Origin: Pleomorphomonas sp. NRK KF1
GTDB lineage: Bacteria; Pseudomonadota; Alphaproteobacteria; Rhizobiales; Pleomorphomonadaceae
NCBI RefSeq assembly: GCF_023721755.1
Contig: NZ_JAMDLH010000004.1
Coordinates: forward strand, 310,001-374,000
Reading direction: 5' to 3'
Length of the DNA stretch: 64,000 nucleotides
In this document: one piece after another, positions 33,411 to 44,001 of the stretch
How the letters are laid out: every line of letters begins with the position of its first letter
Numbering within the stretch: position 1 is the stretch's first letter
The notes under the pieces: generated by a model
Databases searched by the model: none
Told to the model about the DNA's origin: nothing
Seen by the model: only the letters and a program-made list of their open reading frames with translations
Translations under genes and position numbers: made by a program

Positions 33411-34261
33411 CACTTCGATTTCCCACCCGCGTTGCTATTGCCGGAATTGCCGGCGCCATTGGAGTTGCCGCCGGCGTTGTTGCTGCCGGAGTTGCCGGAA
33501 TTGCCGCCGGCGTTGCTATTGCCCGAGTTGCCCTTGCCGTTGCCGCCCGCGTTGCCGCCGGCATTGCTGTTTTCCGAGTTGCCGGCCCCGTTGGCGTTGC
33601 CGCCGGCCCGGCTGGTCACCGTCTTGCCGGCGCCGTTGACCGACTCCGTCAGCGTGCCGTCGGCCGCTCGCGTCACCACCTTGCCCTTGAAGGGTTCGGG
33701 CGTGTCGAGCGTGCCGTCGCCGGAAAGCGACAGCGGCGACGCCGGCCCGGCCTTGGCCGCCTGCCCGGCCGTCACCTCGGCCTCCAGCCGGTTGCGGGTG
33801 TCGATCACCGCCACGCGGCCGCGCTGCACGGTGGTTTCCGAATATCCCTGGAAGGTGGACACGGTGAACACCGTGCCCTTCACCACCGCCGCCATGTAGG
33901 GCGTCGCGACCGCCAGGCGAATGCGTCGCCTGGGGTCGACCTCCACCTCGGTGCTGCCGGCGGTCTGGATCACGTCGGTGAACGTGCCGTTCATGCGCTC
34001 GGCGATCTGCACGCGGCTGTTGGGCGCGACGGTCACGGTCACGCCCTGGCGCGTCAGCGTCAGCGTGCCCGAGCCGAGCGTCTTCACCGTGTCGCCCACG
34101 GCGATCTCCTCGGCCGCCTTGACCGGCACCCAGGACGCGCCCTCGAGACGGAAGGCCTTGCCGCTCACGCTCGCAATCTGCCAGTCCTCGGCCAGCGCCG
34201 GAGCGGCCAGCGCCACGCCACCCAGAAGCGCCAAAGCGCCGATTGTCCAGTGCCACCGCAT
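33410..34261 (-). CDS. Exported FecR-domain protein with Asn/Gly/Ser repeat tail
   Basis: The ATG at 34261 has GGAG upstream; 283 residues. A signal peptide (1-24, ending PALAED) precedes a FecR-type domain (about 25-165: VSGKAFRLEGASWVPVKAAEEIAVGDTVKT, AVATPYMAAVVKGTVFTVST). The last 70 residues are low-complexity repeats of GNSGNSNAGGNS type, likely disordered and periplasmic or surface-linked. FecR-domain proteins next to CHASE2-containing cyclases are a recurrent pairing, so this one probably modulates the adjacent c-di-GMP enzyme. Confidence 0.85.
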   Translation of the reverse strand: MRWHWTIGALALLGGVALAAPALAEDWQIASVSGKAFRLEGASWVPVKAAEEIAVGDTVKTLGSGTLTLTRQGVTVTVAPNSRVQIAERMNGTFTDVIQTAGSTEVEVDPRRRIRLAVATPYMAAVVKGTVFTVSTFQGYSETTVQRGRVAVIDTRNRLEAEVTAGQAAKAGPASPLSLSGDGTLDTPEPFKGKVVTRAADGTLTESVNGAGKTVTSRAGGNANGAGNSENSNAGGNAGGNGKGNSGNSNAGGNSGNSGSNNAGGNSNGAGNSGNSNAGGKSK

Positions 34262-35951
34262 GGTTGCCCACTCCTTCAACCCGCCCAAAGCATCGCCCCC
34301 TTTGCCTTGCCCACTCGTTAACAAAAACAATCAAATAGCCTGGGACATTGGAGATTTGCCGGTTAACCAAGGGGATAGAGCGGAGACGGCGATGCCCGAT
34401 ATCCCCCCCCGCGCCCTCTCCGGCATGAGGTCCACCTTGCATTCGCAGAGGAGAACAGCTTGATGGACGCGGGAGCCTCACCTCGTCTCCGCCGACGCAC
34501 CGGGAACACGCCGCATCTCCTTGTTTCATATCCCTTTCCTGTCATCCTGGCGAAGGCCAGGACCTCAGGACGAGATGGCACTGCGGCCCCTATCATGCTC
34601 CCTGAAACATGAGAGCCCGATATCAACCTCGCGCCCTTTTCGGCCTGAGGTTCTGCGCCTACGCGCAGAATGACAGCGTGATAGGAGCGGGCGCCCGATA
34701 TCAACCTCGCGCCCCGTCCGGCCCGAGGTCCTGGCCTTCGCCAGGATGACGGGAGAGTGATAGGAGCGGGAGCCCCTTCCGGCCACCGAGTTGGCACCGG
34801 AAACACGCCGCATCTCCTTGTTTCATATCAATTAACTGTCATCCTGGCGAAGGCCAGGACCTCAGGACGAGATGGCGCTGCGGCCACTATCAAGCTCCCC
34901 GAAACAAGAAAGCCCGATATCAACCTCGCACCCTTTTCGGCCTGAGGTTCTGCGCCTACGCGCAGAATGACAGCGTGATAGGAGCGGGCGCCCGACATCG
35001 ACCTCGCGCCCTCTCCGGCCCGAGGTCCTGGCCTTCGCCAGGATGACAGCGTGATAGGAGCGGGCGCCCCTTCCGGCCACCGAGTTGACCCCGGAAACGC
35101 GCCGCAACTCCTTGTTTCATATCAATTAACTGTCATCCTGGCGAAGGCCAGGACCTCAGGACGAGATGGCGCTGCGGCCCCTATCATGCTCCCCGAAACA
35201 AGAAAGCCCGATATCGACCAATCGCCCTTTTCGGCCTGAGGTTCTGCGCCTACGCGCAGAATGACAGCGTGATAGGAGCGGGAGCCCGATATCATCGACA
35301 TCGCCCTTTCCTGCCCGAGGTCCTGGCCTTCGCCAGGATGACGGGAGAGTGATAGGAGCGGGAGCCCCTTCCGGCCACCGAGTTGGCACCGGAAACACGC
35401 CGCAATTCCTTGTTTCATATCAATTAACTGTCATCCTGGCGAAGGCCAGGACCTCAGGACGAGATGGCGCCGCGGCCCCTATCAAGCTCCCTGAAACAAG
35501 AGAGCCCGATATCAACCTCGCACCCTTTTCGGCCTGAGGTTCACCGTGAATTCGCACGCGAATTCACGCGGCCTACGCGCAGAATGACAGCGTGATAGGA
35601 GTGGGCGCCCGATATCACCCCCGCGCCCCGTCCTGCCCGAGGTCCTGGCCTTCGCCAGGATGACGGGAGAGTGATAGGAGTGGGAGCCCCTTCCGGCCAC
35701 CGAGTTGGCACCGGAAACACGCCGCAATTCCTTGTTTCATATCAATTAACTGTCATCCTGGCGAAGGCCAGGACCTCAGGACGAGATGGCACTGCGGCCC
35801 CTATCAAGCTCCCTTTTCCCTCCCCTCGCCCCATCCGTAACATCCCCAATCCCCCACAAATCTGACCTCCCTCCGCAAGTTTACGCTCCCCGTTAACGTC
35901 ACGTTCAGCCGGTTGCACTCAATCGTGTATCGCTTCAACGGAGTTGTGTGC
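34262..35951. repeat. Tandem REP array, units of about 298 bases
   Basis: After a short AT-rich leader with two GTTAAC sites (34316-34370), four units recur, with the marker CACCGGAAACACGCCGCA near 34796, 35090 (diverged), 35389 and 35711. Each has REPs in alternating orientation. 34433 holds half of a nested palindrome, 35545-35568 a full one (variant arms CGTGAATTCGC). 35820-35951 is the chemoreceptor promoter region with GTTAACGTCACG. Confidence 0.88.
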
Positions 35952-38039
35952 ATGTCCTTGAGCCGCCTGCTGTCCATCTCGATCCTGTTCATCGCCCTCA
36001 TCGCCTGCGCCATCGCCACCTCGGCGGCCCTGCGCCAGTATGGCGTTCTCGCCGAAGCCGAACAGGGCGCCGTCCGGCTCGCAACGTTGCGAGCGGTGTC
36101 CGACATCCCCAACCAGATGAACGGCGAGCGCGGCCTCACCACGCTGTTATCGCAGAGCAAGTCGCCCGAGGAGATCAAGGCCTCCGGCGAGCTCTCCACC
36201 CTGCGCGGCAAGACCGACGCGGTGATGGCCAAGGCCCGCGCCGCCGTCGACGCCGCCACCGCCGACGGGCTCGACGGCGCCGACGCGCTGAATGCCGCGA
36301 TGACCGGCATCGAGACCGAGTTCAAGGCGGCCCGGACCCTCTCCGACGAGAAGCTCGCCCTGCCGGTCGACCAGCGCGGCGACGCCGTCAAGGCGATCAC
36401 CGAGAAATTCACCGCCATCAACACGTCAGCCGGCACCGTCATGGCGACGCAGACGCGCCTCCTGTCGCGCTCGAGCGGCGTCGCCTTCCGCTGGGCCAAC
36501 ATCGCCTCCACCGCCTGGGACCTGCGCAACTACGGCGGCCGCTTCGCCGGCACCATGCAGACCGTGGTGGCCGCCGCCCAGCCCGTCACCCCCGAGCAGA
36601 AGGTCGAGCTGGCGATGCTGCGCGGGCCCACCAACCAGGTGTGGGGCACGCTCGCCGCGCTCGGCGACCTGCCGGACACCCCGGCCGCCTTCAAGGCCGC
36701 CCTCGCCGACACCAAGAGCGGCTACGTAGATTACTACGCCGGCATCCTCGCCGAGGTGGAGCCGGGCTTTGCCGACGGCAAGTTCCCCTATGACGGCGCC
36801 GGCTATCGCAGCCGCACCGTCGCCATGTGGGAGAAGGTGATCGGCCTGCGCGACGCCGCCTTCAACGTCGCCGCCGACGCGCTCGACGCCACCATCGCCC
36901 AGAGCCGCTCCAATCTTTGGGTGTCGCTCGGTTCGCTGATCGCCGCCGTCGTCGGCTCGGCCGCCGTGCTCTTCGTGGTGCGCCGCCGCGTCATCCGCCC
37001 GCTGACGTCGATGACCGGCGCCATCGGCCGCATCGCCCAGGGCGACCTCGACACCGCCATCCCCGGCGTCGGCAAGCGCGACGAGATGGGCGCCATGGCC
37101 GCCTCGGTCGAGGTGTTCAAGACCTCGCTGTTGCGCAACCGCGCGCTGGAAGAGGAAGCGGCCCGCGACGAGGCCAGCCGCCAGGAGCAGCGCCGGCAGG
37201 AAATGGCCCGCCTCGCCGACATGTTCGAACAGGCCGTCGGCGGCATCGTCGGCGCCGTCGGTCAGGCCTCGGAAACGCTCAGCCTGTCGGCCCGCGACCT
37301 CGCCGCCAGCGTCGAGGACACCGCCGGCCGGTCGAACACCGTCGCCGCCGCCGCCGAACAGGCGTCGGCCAACGTCGCCGTCGTCTCGGCCGCCGCCGAG
37401 GAGCTGTCGAGCTCGGTCGGCGAGATCGGCCGTCAGGTGGCGCAGTCGGTGGACATTTCCCAGACCGCCGTCACCGAGGCCAACAGCACCGCGTCCATCG
37501 TACAGGAGCTGTCGCACGCCGCCGGCAAGATTAACGACATCATCGCCTTCATCTCCAACATCGCCGCCCAGACCAACCTCTTGGCGCTCAACGCCACCAT
37601 CGAGGCGGCGCGGGCGGGCGAAGCGGGGCGCGGCTTCGCCGTGGTCGCCGCCGAAGTGAAGGAGCTGGCGACCCAGACCGCCAAGGCCACCGCCGACATC
37701 TCCGACCAGATCGGCGCCATCCAGTCGTCGACCGACCGCGCCGTGACCGCCATCGGCTCCATCGCTGGCACCATCCAGTCGATGAGCGACTATTCCTCGG
37801 CCATCGCCTCGGCCGTCGAACAGCAGGGCTCGGCCACCCACGAGATCGTCCGCAACGTCGCCCAGGCGTCGGCCGGCACCGCCGAAGTCACCGCCAACAT
37901 CTCCACGGTGGCCGCCACCACCCAAAGCGTCGGCGACGCCGCCGGCCGGGTGAACGAACTGGCCGGCGACCTCTCCACCCAGTCGCAAGCCCTCGCCGAG
38001 GAAATGAAGCGCTTCCTGGCGACGATCCGGGCGGCGTAA
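35952..38039 (+). CDS. Methyl-accepting chemotaxis protein
   Basis: This 695-residue membrane receptor starts at the ATG at 35952, with GGAG upstream. Helix 1 (about 5-27) and helix 2 (about 325-348, [20 protein letters not shown]) bound a large helical periplasmic domain beginning ISNQ-type NIT-like sequence ([17 protein letters not shown]). A HAMP domain (349-400; [19 protein letters not shown]) and a signalling hairpin with [24 protein letters not shown] follow. No C-terminal CheR-binding pentapeptide is seen. The ligand is unknown. It stands alone, flanked by REP arrays, with its own terminator. Confidence 0.92.
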   Translation: MSLSRLLSISILFIALIACAIATSAALRQYGVLAEAEQGAVRLATLRAVSDIPNQMNGERGLTTLLSQSKSPEEIKASGELSTLRGKTDAVMAKARAAVDAATADGLDGADALNAAMTGIETEFKAARTLSDEKLALPVDQRGDAVKAITEKFTAINTSAGTVMATQTRLLSRSSGVAFRWANIASTAWDLRNYGGRFAGTMQTVVAAAQPVTPEQKVELAMLRGPTNQVWGTLAALGDLPDTPAAFKAALADTKSGYVDYYAGILAEVEPGFADGKFPYDGAGYRSRTVAMWEKVIGLRDAAFNVAADALDATIAQSRSNLWVSLGSLIAAVVGSAAVLFVVRRRVIRPLTSMTGAIGRIAQGDLDTAIPGVGKRDEMGAMAASVEVFKTSLLRNRALEEEAARDEASRQEQRRQEMARLADMFEQAVGGIVGAVGQASETLSLSARDLAASVEDTAGRSNTVAAAAEQASANVAVVSAAAEELSSSVGEIGRQVAQSVDISQTAVTEANSTASIVQELSHAAGKINDIIAFISNIAAQTNLLALNATIEAARAGEAGRGFAVVAAEVKELATQTAKATADISDQIGAIQSSTDRAVTAIGSIAGTIQSMSDYSSAIASAVEQQGSATHEIVRNVAQASAGTAEVTANISTVAATTQSVGDAAGRVNELAGDLSTQSQALAEEMKRFLATIRAA

Positions 38040-38060
38040 GGGATCAGAACAGACACGGAA

Positions 38061-38089
38061 AAGGGCGCGGCCTCAGGGGTCGCGCCCTT
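38061..38089 (+). terminator. Intrinsic terminator of the chemoreceptor gene
   Basis: AAGGGCGCG, 11-base loop, CGCGCCCTT, then GTCGTTT; 21 bases after the stop codon. Confidence 0.8.
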
Positions 38090-38099
38090 GTCGTTTAAC

Positions 38100-39180
38100 C
38101 GGGGGAGCCCGATATCAACCTCGCGCCCTTTTCGGCCTGAGATCCACCTTGCATTCGCGCGCGAATGCAAGCGGCCTTCGCGCAGAATGACGGCGTGATA
38201 GAAACGGGACCCCCTTCCGGTCACCGAACTGACACCGGAAACACGCCGCAACTACCTGTTTCATATCAATTAACTGTCATCCTGGCGAAGGCCAGGACCT
38301 CAGGACGAGAAAGCGCTGCGGCCCATATCAAGCTCCCCGAACCAATGGCGCCCGATATCACCGACACCGCCCCGTCCTGCCCGAGGTCCTGGCCTTCGCC
38401 AGGATGACGGGAGGGTGATAGAAACGGGAGCCCCTTCCGGTCACCGAACAGACACCGGAAACACGCCGCATCCCCTTGTTTCATATCAATTAATTGTCAT
38501 CCTCGCGAAGGCGAGGACCTCAGGAAGGTAGAGCTCGGCGGCCCATATCAAGCTCCACCAAACAGGGGCGCCCGATATCGCCCCCATCGCCCTTTTCGGC
38601 CTGAGGTCCTGGCCTTCGCCAGGATGACAGCGTGATAGAAGCGGGAGCCCGATATCACCCTCGCGCCCTTTCCTGCCTGAGGTCCTGGCCGTCGCCAGGA
38701 TGACGGAGAGTGATAGGAGCGGGAGCCACTTCCGGTCACCGAACTGACACCGGAAGCACGCCGCATCCCCTTGTTTCATATCAATTAATTGTCATCCTGC
38801 GCGAAGGCGCAGGACCTCAGGAAGGTAGAGCTCGGCGGCCCATATCAAGCTCCACCAAACAGGGGCGCCCGATATCGCCCCCACCGCCCTTTTCGGCCTG
38901 AGGTCCTGGCCTTCGCCAGGATGACAGCGTGATAGAAGCGGGAGCCCGATATCACCGACATCGCCCCATCCTGCCCGAGGTCCTGGCCTTCGCCAGGATG
39001 ACGGGAGAGTGATAGGAGCGGGAGCCACTTCCGGTCACCGAGTTGGCACCGGAAACACACCACATCCCCTTGTTTCATATCAATTAACCGTCATCCTGGC
39101 GAAGGCCTCTTGCATTCGCGTGCGAATGCAAGGTGGACCTCGGGACGAGATCGCACCTCGGCCCGTATCACGCTCCCTGA
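38100..39180. repeat. REP array with nested palindromes
   Basis: Three to four units of the same family as at 34.4-35.8 kb, with conserved spacer CACTTCCGGTCACCGAACTG and TTGTTTCATATCAATTAA. REP stems include CCTGGC/GCCAGG, CCTCGC/GCGAGG and CCTGCGC/GCGCAGG. Full 24-base palindromes lie at 38148-38171 and 39109-39132. Confidence 0.88.
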
Positions 39181-39190
39181 AAAGGCAGCC

Positions 39191-39865
39191 CTACCGCCCG
39201 AAGAAGCGCGTCGCGGTCCCCCCGGCCGGGCCCGTGCGCGTCACGCTGCAGGAGCGGTCGTTGGCGCTGCAGTTGCGGACGCGGGTGGCGGAGTTGCCCT
39301 GGGGGCCGACGGTGGTGCGCGTCGCACTGCATTCGCCGCCGGCGCAGGTGCGGACCTGGCCGGTCGAGCCGCCGTAGATGCCGGTGGTCGAGCGCGTCGC
39401 CGTGCAGCTGCCGTCGGCGCAGGTCACCGAGCGGTCGTGCGAGGTGACGCGCGGCGGCACGGCCGGATAGGGCCGATAGTAGCGCGCCCAGGAGCCGTAC
39501 CAGGGATAGGCGGCATAGTGGGCGTTCCAGTAGGTCTGGTTGAAGCCGACCACGACGACGCCCACCCTCGGCGCCACCGCCGGCGACAGCACCACCGGCG
39601 CGCCGTTGTAGACGATCTGGATATAGCGCGCCGACACCCAGCCCCTGAGGCCGGCGAAGCCGATGTCGCACCAGCTGTAGTCGGCAAGGCAGCCGTGGGT
39701 GACGATGCCCGACCCGGCCGGAACCGTGGTGACGATGGGATAGGCCGTCGACGGCCCGGCCCTCAAGTTGACGTTGCCGGTGGCGACGGCGCCGGTCGCC
39801 GCGCTGGCGCCGGTCGACATGGCTCCGGCGAGGATTGCAAGCGCGACAAGCAGGGGTTTGAACAT
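39191..39865 (-). CDS. Exported SH3-domain protein
   Basis: The ATG at 39865 follows GGAGG, giving 224 residues. A signal peptide (1-22, ending GASAA) precedes a bacterial SH3 domain (about 25-90: [31 protein letters not shown], then [10 protein letters not shown]). The middle is Tyr-rich ([23 protein letters not shown]), and the last 75 residues contain three spaced Cys-pair repeats of the form [32 protein letters not shown]. Bacterial SH3 domains commonly bind cell wall; this one is probably periplasmic. No enzyme domain is present. Confidence 0.8.
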   Translation of the reverse strand: MFKPLLVALAILAGAMSTGASAATGAVATGNVNLRAGPSTAYPIVTTVPAGSGIVTHGCLADYSWCDIGFAGLRGWVSARYIQIVYNGAPVVLSPAVAPRVGVVVVGFNQTYWNAHYAAYPWYGSWARYYRPYPAVPPRVTSHDRSVTCADGSCTATRSTTGIYGGSTGQVRTCAGGECSATRTTVGPQGNSATRVRNCSANDRSCSVTRTGPAGGTATRFFGR

Positions 39866-39984
39866 CGTGAAAGCCTCCATCTGGGGCAAGCCGCGGGCAC
39901 GGCTGGCATGGGACGACGATCGCGCCGCCACGTGTCCCCGGTCTTTCGCCGCCGTTGCGTTTTGTGTCGTTTTGTTGCGGCCCG

Positions 39985-40680
39985 TCAGGCGACCGTCTCG
40001 GCCACGATGCGCCCGTCGCGCAGTTCCAGCGTGCGGTCGAACAGGTCGAGCACGCGCGGATCGTGGGTGACCACCGCCACCGCCGCCCGCCGCGTGTCGG
40101 CAATCTCGCGGAACAGGCCGATCACCTGCCGCCCGCGCACGCTGTCGAGCGCCGCCGTCGGCTCGTCGGCGAGGATCAGCGCCGGGTCGTTGGCCAGCGC
40201 CCGGGCGACGGCGACGCGCTGCTGCTCGCCGCCCGACAGCCGGGCCGGCAGGTTGCCCATGCGATGGCCGAGGTCGACGCTGTCGAGAAGGTGTTCGGCA
40301 TAGGCCAGCGCCGGGCGGGCGGGCACGTCGTCGATTTCCAGCGCCAGCGCCACGTTCTCGGCGGCGGTGAGGAAGGGAATGAGGTTGGCCTTCTGGAACA
40401 CGAAACCGATGTTGCGGCGGCGGAAGTCGCGCAACCCGTCCAGCTCGGCATCCGGCGCCGACACCCGCTCGCCGCGAATGAGAACCTCGCCCGAGGTCGG
40501 CGGTTCCAGAAGGCCGGCGATCAACAGCAGCGTGCTCTTGCCCGAACCGCTCGGCCCCATGATGCCCACCACCTCGCCCGCCCGCATGTCGAGCGAAACG
40601 CCGTCGAGCGCCCGCACGATGGTGTCGCCGCTCGCGTAATGGCGGCGGGCGTCGCGCACGCTCAGAACCGGCGCGCTCAC
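39985..40680 (-). CDS. ABC transporter ATP-binding protein (DevA/MacB-like)
   Basis: The GTG at 40680 overlaps the permease stop by four bases; 231 residues. Walker [11 protein letters not shown]-loop [11 protein letters not shown], signature [15 protein letters not shown], Walker [13 protein letters not shown] and the switch His in VVTHDPR are all present. It is the LolD/MacB-type exporter subclass that pairs with FtsX-like permeases. It is the third gene of an adaptor-permease-ATPase operon transcribed away from a two-component system. Confidence 0.9.
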   Translation of the reverse strand: MSAPVLSVRDARRHYASGDTIVRALDGVSLDMRAGEVVGIMGPSGSGKSTLLLIAGLLEPPTSGEVLIRGERVSAPDAELDGLRDFRRRNIGFVFQKANLIPFLTAAENVALALEIDDVPARPALAYAEHLLDSVDLGHRMGNLPARLSGGEQQRVAVARALANDPALILADEPTAALDSVRGRQVIGLFREIADTRRAAVAVVTHDPRVLDLFDRTLELRDGRIVAETVA

Positions 40681-41834
40681 GACAGCACCTCCTGCGCCCT
40701 GACCTTCAGCGCCCGCGAGATGCCGAGAAGGCTGGCAAAGCCCGAGATGACGGCGATCGCCAGCGCCAGCAGCACGATGTCGCCGGGGTCGATCACCACC
40801 CGGCGCGGGAAGAAGGGGAAGATCAGGTTGGAGAGCCCCAGCCCCAGCACCAGCCCGCCGGCGCCGATCAGGTAGGCCTGCACCGAGATCATGCCGACGA
40901 TGACGCCGTTGCGCGCGCCGATCAGCTTCAGCATGGCGATCTGGTGGCGCTTCTCCTGCGTCAGCATGTAGATGATCAGCGAGATGACGATGGCCATCAC
41001 CACCAGCAGCACGCCGGTGAAGGCGAGGATCTGGATGCGCAGCCGCCACAGGCGCTGGTCCAGCAAAAGGTTGCGCTGGTCGGCGCGGCTCAGCACGTTG
41101 GCGTCGCCCCAGGCGAGGATGGCGCGGCGCACCGCCGCCTCGTCCGCCGCCGGGTCGAGCGTCACCAGCACGGCGGCGATCTTGCTGTCCTGCGCCACCG
41201 AGCTGCCGGAGCCGGATGTCGCCCGTCCCGAGGCGCCGCGGGCCAGCAGCACCTCCTCGCTGGTGCGCCGCTGGGCGACCGCCATGGCGTCGTTGACGGT
41301 GACGAACAGCAACCCGTCGCCGCTGATGTCCACCATGCCCCTGGTCACCCCGACGATGGTGAAGTCGTCCAGGCCAAGCCGCACGACGTCGCCGAGCACC
41401 AGCCCGACGCTCGCGTCGGCGATCGCCTCGAAATGGCCGTTGGCAAGGTGGCGTCCCGAGACGAGCGGCACCCAGGCGCCGGTGTCCCTGGGGTAGTCGA
41501 GCCCGGTCAGCGAGGCCCGAAGGGTGCGCCCCTCGTGCTCGAACTGCTGGCTGATCTGCACGAACCGGCGCACGCCCGCCGCGCCGTCCACGCCCTCCAC
41601 CCGCCGGTCCATGTCCGAGGAGATGGCCGAGCTTTCCGAGAACGGCCCGGCGCGGCCGCCCTGCACCACCCAGAGATCGGCGCCGATGCGGTCGATCACC
41701 AGGAGAGCGTCGGCGACGATGCCGCGATAGAGGCCGATCATGCCGATGGAGGCCGTGACCAGGAAGGCGACGCCCGCCACCGTCATCAGGAAGCGCCCGA
41801 AGTTGTGGCGTACGTCCTTGAGCGCGAGGTTCAT
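40677..41834 (-). CDS. ABC transporter permease, FtsX/DevC-like
   Basis: From the ATG at 41834 (four-base overlap with the adaptor stop) the protein has 385 residues. One N-terminal helix (about 17-40), a large periplasmic domain, and three C-terminal helices (about 262-285, 305-330, 345-370) give the four-helix FtsX/MacB topology typical of DevC. The sequence LKDVRHNFGRFLMTVAGVAFLV at the start is characteristic of DevC-type proteins. It couples ATP hydrolysis to export with the adaptor and an outer-membrane channel not found here. Confidence 0.88.
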   Translation of the reverse strand: MNLALKDVRHNFGRFLMTVAGVAFLVTASIGMIGLYRGIVADALLVIDRIGADLWVVQGGRAGPFSESSAISSDMDRRVEGVDGAAGVRRFVQISQQFEHEGRTLRASLTGLDYPRDTGAWVPLVSGRHLANGHFEAIADASVGLVLGDVVRLGLDDFTIVGVTRGMVDISGDGLLFVTVNDAMAVAQRRTSEEVLLARGASGRATSGSGSSVAQDSKIAAVLVTLDPAADEAAVRRAILAWGDANVLSRADQRNLLLDQRLWRLRIQILAFTGVLLVVMAIVISLIIYMLTQEKRHQIAMLKLIGARNGVIVGMISVQAYLIGAGGLVLGLGLSNLIFPFFPRRVVIDPGDIVLLALAIAVISGFASLLGISRALKVRAQEVLS

Positions 41835-43096
41835 GACGCGCCCCGCTCGCCCGCGACCGGCATCAGCCGATAGACGCCATGGGGCGAGACGATCAGCCTG
41901 TCGCCGGCCGAAAGACCGCTTGGGATCTCCACCCGCCCGCCGCCGACGCGGCCGAGCTCGACCGGTCGCCACGCCGCCCGCCCGCCGCTCGCCAGCCAGA
42001 CGCCGGCCGCCCCGTCGCGACGGACGATGGCCGACACCGGAACGGCGATGGCGTCGTCCCGGCCCTTGAGCGAGATGACGGCGGTGCCGCGCTGGCCGAG
42101 CGCCCAGTTGGGCGGCAATCGAGCCGGGGCGATGTCCACGGTGAACTCCCGCGTTTCCTGGTCCACCTCGCGGCCGACCCGGACCACCGTTCCGGCAAAG
42201 GCGGCCTCGCCGCCGAACACGATGGTGGCGGCAAGGCCGGGTTCGATGCGGGCGATGGTGCTCTCGTCGAAGCGGGCCGACAGCACGATGCTCGCGGGAT
42301 CGGCGATGGTGACGATGGGGCTCGTCGGCGCGGCGACGTCGCCGAGGTTGAGGTTGCGCGACACGACGACGCCGCCGATCGGCGCGGTGATCACCGACTT
42401 GTCGACTTGCGCCTCGCTGGCGGCCACGGCGGCGGCGGCCGACGCCTCCTCCGCCTTGGCGCCGAGCAGCGCCGAGCGGGCCTTGGCGAGGTCGGCCTCG
42501 CCCTGCCGCGCCGCCGTCTCGGCGCTTTCGAATGTCGTCCGGCTGGTGGCGCCTCCTGGCAGCAGCGCGCTCTGCCGGGCCAGCGTCGCGCGGGCGTTCT
42601 CCACCGTCGCCTCCATGCGCCGGACGTCCGAGGCGGCCGCCTCCACCGACTGTCGCGCCGCCTCGCGCGCCGCCTTGGCCGCGTCGAGGTCCGCCCTGAG
42701 GTCGTCGGCGGCGATTTCCGCCACCAGATCGCCCTTGGAAACCCGGTCGTTGCGCTCCACGGCCAGCTTGGTGATCACCCCCTGCAGGCTGGAGCCGACG
42801 TTGGCCTTCGACAGGGCGTCGAGCACGCCGGGGCCCGACAGCTCCGGCCGGAACGGCCCCGGCGCCACCGTCACAACGTCCACCGGGCGCGGCACCAGAT
42901 AGCGCATGCCGACAAGAATTGTCAGGAGAACGGCAAGAGCGCCGAGGCCGGCGACAACGAGCCGGTTCGTCCGGCGCGGCTCCGGTCGCGGCCTGGCAAC
43001 GGCGGGCCTGTCGACCGGCGCGTCCGGCAAGGAGGCCGGGGGAGGAGACGGCGGCGCCGTCCGGCTCGCGTCTTTCTGCCTGACAATCTGGTTCAT
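41831..43096 (-). CDS. Periplasmic adaptor (HlyD/DevB-like membrane-fusion protein)
   Basis: This 421-residue protein is anchored by one helix (about 44-63) after a proline-rich cytoplasmic leader. A split lipoyl/barrel-sandwich region (VGSSLQGVITKLAVERNDRVSKGDLVAEI, about 104-132, and VITAPIGGVVVSRNLNLGDV) encloses a coiled-coil hairpin (about 135-235), followed by a beta-barrel domain. It bridges the inner-membrane ABC pump to an outer-membrane exit duct. First gene of the exporter operon; its promoter region is shared with the divergent response regulator. Confidence 0.88.
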   Translation of the reverse strand: MNQIVRQKDASRTAPPSPPPASLPDAPVDRPAVARPRPEPRRTNRLVVAGLGALAVLLTILVGMRYLVPRPVDVVTVAPGPFRPELSGPGVLDALSKANVGSSLQGVITKLAVERNDRVSKGDLVAEIAADDLRADLDAAKAAREAARQSVEAAASDVRRMEATVENARATLARQSALLPGGATSRTTFESAETAARQGEADLAKARSALLGAKAEEASAAAAVAASEAQVDKSVITAPIGGVVVSRNLNLGDVAAPTSPIVTIADPASIVLSARFDESTIARIEPGLAATIVFGGEAAFAGTVVRVGREVDQETREFTVDIAPARLPPNWALGQRGTAVISLKGRDDAIAVPVSAIVRRDGAAGVWLASGGRAAWRPVELGRVGGGRVEIPSGLSAGDRLIVSPHGVYRLMPVAGERGAS

Positions 43097-43283
43097 CGTT
43101 CCGATCCGCCGTGACGGCGCGTTCGCCGCAGTCTCGAGATTTTCACTGAAGCTGAGGGGCTGCCTTTGCTGCCGCTTGAACCGGCAATGTCATGATGTTG
43201 AAAGAGATTTCCGTCTTGTAGCGTTTTGTACAAGCCCGCGTTTTGCAGTTGATTTTTCATCCGCGAAGTGTCGTCCTTCGGTC

Positions 43284-44000
43284 ATGGAAACAAGTTCCAA
43301 AACCATTCTGCTCGTCGACGACGACGAGGAAATCCGCCGCCTGACGGCCGAGTTGCTCGGGCGGGAGGGCTTCGTCGTCGAGCTCGCCGAGGACGGCCGC
43401 GCCATGGACCGGGTGCTGGAGCGCCTGCAGCCCGACCTCGTCATGCTCGACCTGATGCTGCCGGGCGAGGACGGCCTGTCCATCTGCCGCCGGCTGCGCA
43501 ACACCGGCAACGTGCCGATCCTGATGCTGACCGCCAAGAGCGACGAGACCGACCGCGTCGTCGGCCTGGAAATCGGCGCCGACGACTACGTGGTGAAGCC
43601 CTTCGGCCCGCGCGAGCTGCTCGCCAGGATCCGCGCGCTCCTGCGCCGGGCCTCCGCCGCGCCGCAGCAGACGGCGACCCGCCGCTTCGCCTTCGACGCC
43701 TTCGTCATCGACATCGACGCCCGCCAGCTCGTCGGCGCCAACGGCGAGCTCGTCGGCGTGACCAGCGCCGAGTTCGACCTCCTGGCCTGCTTCGTGCTGC
43801 ACCCACGCCGCGTGCTGTCGCGCGACCAGATCCTCGACTGGACGCACGGCCGCAGCGCCGACCCCTTCGACCGGACGGTCGACATCCTCGTCTCCCGCCT
43901 GCGCAAGAAGCTCGACGCGCTGAGCCCCGGCTGCAACCTGATCAACACGGTCCGCAACGGCGGCTACCTGCTCACCGTGCCCGTGCGCCAGGTTCCCTGA
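43284..44000 (+). CDS. OmpR-family response regulator
   Basis: The ATG at 43284 gives 238 residues. The receiver domain has the acidic pair DDD at 12-14, phosphoacceptor Asp56 (MLDLMLPGEDG), Thr83 region LTAKSD and Lys105-type KPFGPRELLARI. A C-terminal OmpR winged helix (about 145-235; TSAEFDLLACFVLHPRRVLSRDQIL, GGYLL) binds DNA. The gene for its kinase begins one base after the stop. Being divergent from the DevBCA-type exporter, it probably controls that operon. Confidence 0.92.
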   Translation: METSSKTILLVDDDEEIRRLTAELLGREGFVVELAEDGRAMDRVLERLQPDLVMLDLMLPGEDGLSICRRLRNTGNVPILMLTAKSDETDRVVGLEIGADDYVVKPFGPRELLARIRALLRRASAAPQQTATRRFAFDAFVIDIDARQLVGANGELVGVTSAEFDLLACFVLHPRRVLSRDQILDWTHGRSADPFDRTVDILVSRLRKKLDALSPGCNLINTVRNGGYLLTVPVRQVP

Positions 44001-44001
44001 T

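Noticed and set aside
30388-33564. Very long reading frame antisense or in another frame of the GGDEF-EAL gene
   Set aside because: Arg/Gly/Ala-rich shadow translation typical of high-GC DNA; the true frame carries every domain motif.
35880-35910. CtrA site in front of the chemoreceptor (TTTACGCTCCCCGTTAAC)
   Set aside because: Half-site spacing and sequence do not match TTAA-N7-TTAA.
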